Assembly: GCF_023078275.1 (NCBI RefSeq)
Contig: NC_062975.1
Location: 7,477,141-7,541,140 of the forward strand
Reading direction: 5' to 3'
Length of the DNA: 64,000 nt
DNA from: Leguminivora glycinivorella
Taxonomy: Eukaryota > Arthropoda > Insecta > Lepidoptera > Tortricidae
The notes under the pieces were generated by a model that saw only the letters and a list, made by a program, of their open reading frames with translations, had not been told where the DNA came from and searched no databases. Made by a program: the position numbers and the translations under genes. Positions 38,001 to 50,000 of the stretch are shown here, piece after piece (positions within the stretch are counted from its first letter, which is position 1; each line of letters begins with the position of its first letter).

Positions 38001-41000
38001 TACCAAGCATGACCGCTTGTCGACGAATATCTGTCGCCGCGGACTGCTTTACCGACGGAGCCGCTTGTTGATTCGCCTTTTGGCCGCTGTACACATATGG
38101 CCAACGGTTCCACCAACCCTTTGTGAAACCCCTTGGCCAAGATAAGAGCCGCTGTTTACACATTGGCGAACCAATCACTTGGCATTGGCTCTTCATGAAA
38201 GATGGACGTGGAACGGAAAAGTCTAGGAAATTCTAGATCATAGACGTTGACAGAAAACTTTGATTAAAAAATAATAACCCCGTAGTAAAATTAAATTATT
38301 TGAAATATTAACAATTTTTTGAATATTATGATAAGAACATTTATCTTTTTTAGGAAATACATTAAACATTTGCAAGGTTATTTTATTTCCTAAAATCTAC
38401 ACTATTATTGACATAGATAAACTTATTATTTTCGTAAATATTTCACTACCGTCCTCTCTGACGGCTGACGACCAACTGAATGAAGCGCCAACGTGTAAAC
38501 GCAGTTGGCCATTGGCGCCAAGATCCTTTTGGCCGCTGTACACACATGGCCAACAGTTCCACCAACCCCCTTGGCCATGTGTGTAGAGGGCTACTTGGCC
38601 GTAAGTTGGCAGTTGGCGCTTGCGCTTGCCGGCCAACCGATTCCATCTTTCTTCCGCGACGTAGGTGCAAAACTGCTTTACCGAAGGAGCCGCGCCGCCT
38701 TCTCTCAAAGCAATCTTCAAAGGACATTCACTGCTCATATGGCCATAATTATTGCAAAAAAAGCACTTCAGTCCTTTAGTTCGCTTCTCGCCTTCCCCAA
38801 TCCCCAACGTTCGCTCGCTCACCGTTCAAACTATGTTCAATAGTATAAGCGTTTATTGACAAAAAGAGGCCAAACCTTTTTTTTCTTGACCAAAGCACGA
38901 AACTTGGCACAGTTGTTCCTTATATCAAAATAAGCCGATTAAGATCGGGAGCCTTCGGGAGCCTCCCCCCTGACAAATGACAACATTTTTGTAACGATTG
39001 AAGAGTATAGGTTTTCTTGGACACCCTGCCCGCTCGCTTGTGATTTTAGTTAAGCGGCCTACACTGAGGCGCTTATCGCGCCGCGATAAGGGCGCTTTAC
39101 ATTGCGGGCTGTTGAGGTTACATACCTATAATTTAATGTTCCTACTATACAACTCATGATTTAAATAATTAATATGACCTATTATTTTAATCCGTCCTCT
39201 TGACCTCGGCGGCAAGTGATTAGAGAGTCGAGTAGGTATAGGACCTATACCTATGGGTTTTATAAACAGACAACAAGTATTTAAAATTGCAAACGGGACT
39301 TAATCGCGTATTTACTATGTTTTAAACACTATGACAAGAAGTAGGCGCGAACAATACTTACTTTTCTATGATTCAACTTCAAATCATACTTATTTTTCTA
39401 ATATTCAATTATATATAAAAAAAGTAAAAAACAACAACATATTAGTGTTTTTCAAACACATAAAAAAAAATCCGGAGCTGGGTCTCGAACTCAAGATCAC
39501 AGACGTGCAAGTCAAATACACTAACCCCTAAACCAAAAAACAAGGAGCCGCCCGGCTCAAAATATTGAATCATATTCAGATATGGTTACTCGGCAATGTA
39601 ATTAATTATTATCTCACTAGACGGCACTTTTAAACATTGATAATAGCGCCATCTGTAAATAACTCGAAAACTAAGAGGTACCAGCGACGATAACTCGTGT
39701 GAAATAGGCCGTGTAGCGATGTACTGAGTACTGAGTTACATATCTTCCTTTATTTTATTTAATCTATGATACTAATTCTCCGTTTACGCCCCGCACTAAT
39801 GGAGTATTCTATTGAAATGTCTGTTTATGATACTGACACGTTGATGAATGACAGTTGTGGCAAAAATATCTCATATAAAAGACCTCGTGCTTCGTGCTTT
39901 TACGTTCTCTCTAATGCTAAAAAAATGAGGTATAGTGGTGAACTGGTGAATAAACCTTATAGTACGGGGAAATTAGCTAAAATTACGGCATAATTAATGG
40001 AAGGGTTTTTTTAATTGAAATATGTACGTTATAGACCGAAGTTATTTTTCATCAATCCTCCCCACTCCTCCCCCCTCTGCGTCACCCCTCTACCCCCTTA
40101 AAGTGCCGAAAATGCGGTTTTTCTCGATGTCTGACAAAACTGTTGAAGATACAGAAAAAGCGCGTAGGAACGAAGTAATCCTTAATAAATTTACTACAAA
40201 TCCTTCATTGACACTTTGGTTCTAGCATTTATAGTTTTCGCGTGATCCGTCACGAAAGTTGGTCCTTTGCTGCAATTTTCTTTAATGAATGTTAAGTTTT
40301 CGCCCAAAATGCTTACGAAATCGTCGAAATTTGTTTGATATGACTAAAATATTGTAACTCATGACTAAAATAAGATTAAAGGGGAAAAATCACTACCATA
40401 GATTCCATCAACATTGCCTTAAAAAACACCCGACTTATTTAAACCCTTAATTCTATTCGTATTGTTAACTGAGCCACTTAATACAATACAATGACGGCGA
40501 GCCAGGTCACGCCCTCTACACCTTTAGTTACAACCTGCAAGGCCTTCCAATTATTAAGTTAAAAGACTCCTAATCAGAAAAGGCGTTTTCCCTTTAATGT
40601 GTGTTTTTTAGGGTTCCGTAGTCAACTAGGAACCCTTATAGTTTCTGTCTGTTTGTCCGTCCGTCCGTTCGCGGATAATCTCAGTAACCGTAAGCACTAG
40701 AAAGCTGAAATTTGGTACCAATATGTATATCAATCACGCCAACAAAGTGCAAAAATAAAAAATGGAAAAAAATGTTTTATTAGGGTACCCCCCCCCCCTA
40801 CCTGTAAAATGGGGGTTGATATTTTTTTTCATTCTAACCCCAACGTGTGATATATTGTTGGATAGATATTTAAAAATGAATAAGGGTTTACTAAGATCAT
40901 TTTTTGATAATATTAATGTTTTCGGAAATAATCGCTCCTAAAGGAAAAAAAAGTGCGGCGTCCAAACCCCCCCCACCCCTCTAATAGTACGGGTCCACCT

Positions 41001-44000
41001 CCTAACCAAAAAAAATTTATCGGTCCCATCCGGAAGAAAGCATGAAACTTGGCATGAATGTCGCTTTCATATATGTGCTTCAATGTCGATATGGAAGCAC
41101 GCTGAAGAGTCAATATTTCCCCCCCTTCCCCCCATTTTATCTCCCTCATTATAGTTTTCTGGATTTTATTCCAAAACGGTAGGACTGACGAGTTTACTCT
41201 TTAAGAACCAAATCATCGTCGATAAATTACCTATAAAACGATACCAAATACATAGTGATAAGATTAATATTTAAAAAGAAAACAGCCATCAACTTATTAT
41301 GAAATTGTAAAAAGAGGCACATTTTTTCTTTTTTGTGCCATTTATAGAAAAAGTACAAGAGTTGTTCAAAAATAGGCTAAAGAGGTTAAATGCCTTATTC
41401 ATTGAGCTACCATATGATACTATTATAATTGTGGTAGAGTAATAACTTCCAGAGTTACAGCTCACCCCGTCTGACTCCATGAAACAAGCACCTAAGTTTT
41501 CTGCCTTTTCACAATACGCTGCAACTTTATTTGCTTCCAATTCGAGGTCCAAATAGAAATAAAGTAGAGTTCATGTATTGATCCAGTTTCTAATCTATCT
41601 GTACATAAAATTTTATCTAAATCCACCCAGCTACTTTCTCGTGATTGAGTAACAAACCAAACTATAAATTTGTATGTGACCGGCTTAGCGTGCCTTCCAA
41701 AGCAATGAGGCTGACAGAGAAGGAGCATTTATATACTGATTTATTATACAGGGTTTACCAGAAACATGAAATAATAATTTTGTAAGTGATTCAGTGTATA
41801 ATATGTAACAACTTTTCCAAAGAAACTAGCTGAATCCCTCGGATAATTCTGATGTCATAATGCTGTCACACATCGCCCATCACATCCGCACTTTTCAAAG
41901 TTTGGATATTCTGGGTTTGCTATCAAACTCTGACCCCAGATCAATCCTGCTTGCAATTATATGCTCGTTTAGTATGCTGTTCAAGAACGTGGAATTCAAT
42001 GCCAAAAGTGACCAAAGTGTTCGAAATATTGTCATGACCTGAAAACGAGATTGAAACCCATCAATTAAATGTTTTGGCAAGATATGTCATACTGACTTAC
42101 GACAAAACTAGCGACATAGAAGACATTAACAAAGCTAGAAAAGCGTTATTCGTCAAAGGACGGGCCATGGAAAGGTTGCCACCAACACTCGGTGCTCTTG
42201 AACAGTATACAAAACGAGCATTTGCAAGCAGGATTGATCTGAAGTCAGAGTTTGATAGCAAACCCAAAATAAACCCAAACTTTGAAAAGTAGGGATGGAA
42301 AAAAGAAGGCGGTGACTGGACTCCATTATGGAGTACCATCAAAGAAACTTCCGCATCCTTGAAGGAATTGACGAAGTGTTCGTGTCACATGCAGCTGCAT
42401 CAGATTACGGTTCGTTACAACCACATTTTATAACACCATGTTCTTAGAATGTCGCAATGTTAAAACGGATTAGTAGTAAAATGTCTAAAAATACAAAAAT
42501 ACCAATTTTCAGTACATCAAAATGCCAAAATGACGTTGGTCGATTATATCTAATAACCGAAATGTATTAGTTTCATAATAGCCAAAATTCAAAATAACAC
42601 TTTGTCAGAATACCTAAATTTTATTTACAGTGTGCATTATATGCCTTGCACTGTGTTTTATTTATGAAAAACTGTAAACAGTGTAGGTACAGTTTTCATG
42701 GAGTACAGTGCACAGTGTTCAGTTTTCATTTTAGGCATTTTGAGAAAGTGAAGTTTTAGTTTTAAGTTAATTTGACTTTTAGACATTTTGAGAATACGGT
42801 AATTTGAGAAGTAGGTTTAAGTAAGTAAAGTAAGTAAGTAAAACACTTTATTGTACCAGAAAATAATACAACACACAGGAAAAAGAGCTTATTATAAGTA
42901 CAAAGGCGAACTTATCCCTTTAAGGGATCTCTTCCAGTTAACCTTTGAGCAATTGAGGGGAATTGGAGATGGTAGGCATACAGTACAAACGGCGCAGGAA
43001 ACGGATTCTAGGTAATAATAAATTATAACTTACACTAAAATGCAATATATACTAATAAATACATAATATACAACTATACAAATAGCAAATAACATAAATA
43101 TATACATATATAATATATATTTACATAATAAAAACGACAACTACAAAACCGCATACATCCAATACCTTAGTTTTCATCAGAGAGCCAAAGCTTTTTTAGA
43201 TTAGCCTTCAGCGACGCGACCGACTGACACTGTCGAAGAGATAAAGGCAAGGAGTTCCATTTAACTGCGTAGATTGTAAACGATTTATTTATAGGACCTA
43301 TGTTTGTGGGGCGGGATACTCAAAGTGAGATTCACACTGGAACGGAGCCGGTGCCCGCTACCGTCAGCCAAGTATTTAAATCGTTCTGAAAGATAGGGAG
43401 GGGAAGTAGGAGAAAATAAAACATTATACAGGAGAGAAACCACGTGCATGTCTCTACGGCGATGGATGGGCAGCCACTCGAGCTGGGCGCGGAAATGAGA
43501 GATGTGGTCAAATTTTCTTAAATTAAAAATGTATCTGATGCACACATTCTGCAAACGTTCGAGCTTGTCAAGTAGCTCCTCGGTAAGGTCCAAAAATGCG
43601 ATATCCGCATAATCCAGAAGTGGAATCAAAAGCGACTGCGCAAGGACAACCTTTGTACGGAACGGAAGGAAGCTTTGGAGACGCCGAAGCGAGTGAAGAG
43701 AGGCAAAGAGTCGCCTGCTAATTTCAGTCACATGGGGTGCCCAAGACAGAGTCTGATCAATGACAATGCCTAAGTTCCTGACGGTCGAAGAGAAAGGAAT
43801 GAGTGTTCCATCGAAGAAGATTTCAGGCACTGTCACTTCAGACAACTTGGAGATGAAATGAGGACTCCCAATCAAAATCGCTTGCGACTTCTTCGCATTA
43901 ACCATAAGCCAAAAGAAGCTGCCCAAGAACAAATAGAGTGGAGATCCCGGTTGATTCGGCTTATTAAAAAATCTAAATTGTCTATGCTTGCCGCTGAGTA

Positions 44001-47000
44001 GATTTGCAGGTCATCTGCATAGAGATGATAAGACGAAGCAAGAGACTTCGTGATCCCATCGATAAACAACGAAAAAAGTAAAGGAGATAGTACAGCGCCC
44101 TGCGGCACCCCCGCAGGCAGATCGCACCAGGAGGAGACTGTGTCGTCGACCATGACCCGTTGGCGTCTTCCAAGTAGATAGTCACGAAACCAAGAAGGAG
44201 TTAAAGGAGATAGGTTATAATTACGAAGAATAGCCAGAAGAATATCAAAATTCACGGAGTTTCGGAGGTTTACGTCATTTCGAATTTTAGACATTATGAG
44301 ACTTATCTGTTTTGATATTGCGACGTTTTAGGAATATGGTATTATAAAGTTTGGTTGTAATGAACCGTAATCCACAGAACATTAAATTTAAAATATATTA
44401 AAAATAAATAAGCACCTGGTTTCTTTTCACATCCCATATACGTTAAATCCACAGATAATACAAGGTGTGACAGAATCATGACATTGGAATTATCCGAGGG
44501 ATTCAGCTAGTTTCTTTGAAAAAGTTGTTACATATTATACACTGAATCACTTACAAAATTATTATTTCATGTTTCTATCAAACTCTGTATAATAATCAGT
44601 ATTTATATGCTTCTTCTCTGCCAGCTTCTTTGTTTTGGAAGGCACGCTAAGACGGTTTGTCACATACAAATTTGTAGTTTGGTTTGTTACTCAATCACGA
44701 GAAAGCGGCTAGGCGGATTTAGATAAAATTTTATATACAGATTATAAACTGTATCAATACATGAACTATACTTTATTTCTATTTGGACCTCGAATTGGAA
44801 GAAAATAAATTCCAGCGTACCTATTGTGAAAAGGCAGAAAACTTAGGTGCTTGTTTCATGGAGTCAGACGGGGTGAGCTGTAACTCTGAAAGTTATTACT
44901 CTACCACAATTATAATAGTATCATATTGTAGCTCAATGAATAAGGCATTTAACCTCTTTAGCCTATTTTTGAACAACTCTTGTACTTTTTCTATAAATAA
45001 CACAAAAAAGAAAAAATGTGCCTCTTTTTACAATTTCATAATAAGTTGATGGCTGTTTTCTTTTTAAATATTAATCTTATCACTATGTATTTGGTATCGT
45101 TTTATAGGTAATTTATCGACGATGATTTGGTTCTTAAAGAGTAAACTCGTCAGTCCTACCGTTTTGAATAAAATCCAGAAAACTAGAATAAGGGAGATAA
45201 AATGGGGGGTAAGGGGGGGGGGATGTTGACTCTTCAGCGTGCTTCCATATCGACATTGAAGCACATATATGAAAGCTACATTCATGCCAAGTTTCATGCT
45301 TTCTTCCGAATGGGACCGTATTTTTCATTATGGACCCCAACTATTAACTTTTGAACAAAATCACAAAAGTAGAACTTTATAAAGACTTTCTAGGAAAATT
45401 GTTTTGAACTTGATAGGTTCAGTAGTTTTTGAGAAAAATACGGAAAACTACGGAACCCTACACTGAGCGTGGCCCGACACGCTCTTGGCCGGTTTTTACA
45501 TAATTATTACCTTTTCCCGAATGTTGATGAGGCATCTTTTCACATTTTACTGCAATGGGCGACAGTCATGTCTTTATCTGACTTTTAATAGCCATATTAG
45601 CGCAAATACAACAAACAAATTCATCCAATTATTCCGATTTAGGTTCTCTTTACCGCCTCGCCGAGACATTGACAACGATGGTCTACTTTTAGTGAGTACT
45701 TATGTAAGAAATTTGGCAGCCGCTGTATCTCAGGGTCTAACCCTAGTCTGCTAGTAATGTAATAAATAGCCCAGGGGCCTATTGCATAACAATTTACAAC
45801 TCATATTACAAGCGGTAGTCCCCCTCCAATTCATTTTATAAGAAAGAGAGTTCCGCTTGTAATACAAGTTGTAAATTGTTATGCAATAGGCCCCAGGGGT
45901 GTTTCGCTGACTGTACCCAGTCAGGCGATCTGTAGTCACCGGCGTCACCGCTAAGCTTTTCATTCGGTCGATCAGTCGGCCAAAGGATTCGAAGTCTAAA
46001 AGACGTACTGTCCGGATTAAGAATAAGAAAATGTTTACGTTTTGATATAAAAGTGGAGGAATCTTAGTGGTATATTAAATGAACATGTTTACATATAATG
46101 GTAACATGTATACCGGTAAATCCAAGACAAATTCAAACAGTAAGTTACTTTGTATTCTAAGTTTTGAAGGTTATAAAATCGTTTGCTACGTATTTTGTTT
46201 TGGGAAGATTAATGAATTGCTTTTATAATATTAAGAGTTTATTGTTGCGTGTAGATAATTGTACTTAATTTCCGTCATGGTGGGGATGTTAAACTACGTT
46301 TATTGTTAGTTTAATCGACTTTAGAACTGAGCTTACACCCCGTTCGTGTGAATATCGATTAGCTCATGTTTTTAGGTTAACTCAGCTGCCGTAGATGGCG
46401 GTTATTATCATTTCATAAAGTTATTATTCAGTGAATCTCGAAAGGTATTGTCATTATTATAATCACATTATGTTTGTTTATAATATATACTTGAAACTGC
46501 CACGGCTACTGAACACACGAGAAAATTATACCGGGCTGGAACATGGATGTTTAGCACCGAAAAGATTTGGCCTTGAGTTAGTGTGTCGCAGTACGCAAGA
46601 CACGGCGATGAGGTCAGACGCTCTATGTATCTTATCTTATACTTTTAAACGAGCAATTCTTGTATATTTATTTATTTATTTATACCGACGATCTCGGAAA
46701 CCGCTCTAACGATTTCGCTGGCTAACCTAAGAAAATTGGCCCCCGCAGGGGATTTGGTTGTAATTTGAGGTGCAGTAGTGGCAAGCCCTAAGAACACTAT
46801 ATGCGTAATATCAACCCTCGAACTTCTTTTATTTTAGACTTATTTACGAAAATGTCAAAAAATCATGGTAATTTTTAAACTGTGATATTAGCTAAACCAA
46901 GTAAGCGAGAGTAACCAAATAAATTCAGAATTAAAGAGCATGAAATGGGATTCATAATGCATATTTTTAAAGACATTCATATCTTTGAACTTGGATGAAA

Positions 47001-50000
47001 AAAAAAATAGTTCTTTTTTAGGGTTCCGTAGTCAACTAGGAACCCTTATAGTTTCGCCATGTCTGTCTGTCTGTCCGTCCGTCCGTCCGTCCGTCCGCGG
47101 ATAATCTCAGCAACCGTTAGCTCTAGAAAGCTGAAATTTGGTACCAATATGTATATCAATCACGCTAACAAAGTGCAAAAATAAAAAATGGGATTTTTTT
47201 TTATTAGGGTACCCCCTCTACATGTAAAGTGGGGGCTGATATTTTTTTTTATTCTAACCCCAACGTGTGATATATTGTTGGATAGGTATTTAAAAATGAA
47301 TAAGGGTTTACTAAGATCGTTTTTTGATAATATTAACAGTTTCGGAAATAATCGCTCCTAAAGGAAAAAAAAGTGCGTCCCCCCCCTCTAACTTTTGAAC
47401 CATATGTTTAAAAAATATGAAAAAAATCACAAAAGTAGAACTTTATAAGGACTTTCTAGGAAAATTGTTTTGAACTTGATAGGTTCAGTAGTTTTTGAGA
47501 AAAATATGGAAAACTACGGAACCCTACACTGAGCGTGGCCCGACACGCTCTTGGTCGGTTTTTCGCTTATGTTTTTTGCCACTTCTCGCGGAGGCACAAC
47601 TACTAAAAAAATTACTTAATAAGCCACAACTGGCAACTACGTATACATTAAAAAAGATTTTGAATAATTTTTAAGAAAAAAAAAACCGCCTTCCTTTGGG
47701 GTTCAGGTGATAAATACTTTCAAATGTTGGATTATGTTATCAATTCGTCTGTATATTTTTTAATGTTTGTTATTCGATATCTCCGTAATTTCTGAACTTA
47801 TTTTGAAATCTGGATGATTCTGAAGTACCTAATTACAGATGAGAATGATTATCAGAACGGAACTCTAACCAGGGGCGGCTCACTCTTCATCAGCAGTTCC
47901 ACTGCACCAAATGTCACTGTTCTGGACGTAAGTGCATGCTGTTCTTATAAAAATACCAAAGTCACTATAAGTGTGCCGTTCAGATTTGAGGAGTTCCGTT
48001 CTGACCATCATCAGCAATTCCACTGCACCAAATATCACTGTTCTGGACGTAAGTGCATGCTGTTCTTATAAAAATACCAAAGTCACTATAAGTGTGCCGT
48101 TCAGATTTGAGGAGTTCCATTCTGACCATCATCAGGAGTTCCACTGCACCAAATGTCACTGTTCCGTACGTAAATGCATGCTGTTCCTTTAAAAACACAA
48201 AAATCACCATATGTATGCCTTTCAGATTTGAGGAGTTCCCTCGATTTCTCCAGGATCCCATCATCAGAACTGGGTTCTGAGAAAAATGGGACCAATCTGT
48301 ATGCATATACATTCAATAAAAAAAAAAATTTTCAAAATCGGTCTAGTAACGACGGAGATATCGAGGAACAAACATTAAAAAAAAAAAAAAATAAATAAAA
48401 AACATACAGACGACTTGATAACCCCTTCCTTTGAGATTTGGAAGGCGGTTAAAAATCATGGTGCGTCATGTCAAAAAATAGTTATTTGTTATACAAGGGG
48501 GCAAAGTTGTATTTTAACGCCGAGTGTGGAATTGAAAAACGAGCAAGTGCAAGGATTCTATAGTTGAACCACGAGCGAAGCGAGTGGTTCGAGAATAGAA
48601 TCCTGAACTTGCGAGTTTTTTAACACACGAGAAGTAAAATACATTTGCACCCGTGTGTAACACAAAACTTTTCCCCTCACTACAGCGAGGAAACTATAAT
48701 CCAAAAAATGCGTTTATCACTGCTTCCAGTAGTTCCACAGGTGGTAAATCATCTTTATTACTAGATTCACCTACTTTTATCAATTTTAAAGCAGTTAATT
48801 TGACTTTATTCAAGGTCAAATTACTTTACCCACTAGTGGATAAAATGCGTTTTTACCCGCTGGTATTAAAGGACAAAACACGTGTTTCCGAGCTAGTGAG
48901 GGGAAAAAACATTTACGAACGTATGTTTACTATATGGTAGTGACAAATGAGTAGAGGCCTTCTAAAGGTAAGTCTGTAGTTGGCACACCACGGTAAGAGG
49001 GTTGATGGACACATTACATTAGATAGATGTTGACGTATACAGACTTAGCTTTCTGTATACGTCAACCTCTATCTATTCGCACTATCTGTATAAAAGAACA
49101 CGACAATCATTGATAAATATTTTTTTATTACCATTACCCTGTGCCATTACCATTGGCCTGTGTGGTGACGGGTTAAGAATTTCACCACCCCCTTTCTTCC
49201 CGTGGGTGTCGTAGAAGGCGACTATGGGATATGGGTTAAATTGTGGCGTAGGCGAGAGGCTGGCAACCTGTCACTGCAATGTCACAGTTTCGTTTTCTTT
49301 CAACCCCTTATTTGCCAAGAGTGGCACTGAAGCTTTAGTAGTTTCATGTGTTCTGCCTACCCCTTTATGGGATACAGGCGTGATTGTATGTATGTTGTAT
49401 GTATGTATTACCATTACATTTCAACAAATAACTCAGTAGAGCAAACATAACAATACAAATCTTCCATATTTACAGAATCATACACTTCATCGTCCCAAGT
49501 ATGACTATATTCGATTCCACAATATTCACATTTTTTTTAGGGGCAATATTTTCATCCGAATTTAATTATTTCATAATGAACGAAAGAGGATAAACCTACT
49601 AAAGACTCATTTGCCGCTACTACTCTATTGATATGATAATGTTATAGTAATTAAATATACGTTCGTAAATGTTTTTTTTTTGACATGACGCACCCTGATT
49701 TTTCAAAATCTTTTTAAATGTATACGTAGTTGCCAGTTGTGCAGCAATTCCCGAAAAGTTTGTACATTTGGATCACGTCTCTGATTTTGATAAAAATTGG
49801 TAGGATGATAGAGTCCATGATGCTGAACATGATCCACTAGGTTTCCCAAAATGTCCCAAGCAGTTTGTATGAAACTTTCCTTTTTTGTTACCGAAAATGT
49901 ATAGAAATCTGGTAACAAAAAAGGTAGTTTGTATGAAACCTTTCATACAAACTACCTGGGACATTTTGGGAAACCTAGTGGATCTTGCTCAGAATCATGG

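Larger units (their letters stand above)
40985..45344. mobile_element. 4.36-kb foldback/TIR element, arms about 0.88 kb
   Basis: Left arm 40985-41871 is complementary to right arm 44464-45344 with modest divergence. The tips are TAGTACGGGTCC and GGACCCCAACTA(T). TAA at 40982-40984 and 45345-45347 fits a 3-bp target duplication. Each arm carries a near-identical ORF of 87-88 codons reading outward (41289-41552 minus; 44783-45049 plus). The 2.6-kb centre holds a broken conserved-domain fragment and a LINE. No transposase is recognised. Confidence 0.7.
40609..45506 (+). mobile_element. AGGGTTCCGTAG element split by a 4.4-kb insertion
   Basis: The 5' part 40609-40984 and the 3' part 45345-45506 together match the uninterrupted copy 47019-47565. 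The 3' end ACTACGGAACCCTACACTG plus hairpin GCGTGGCCCGACACGC is intact. The foldback element 40985-45344 sits between. Confidence 0.75.
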
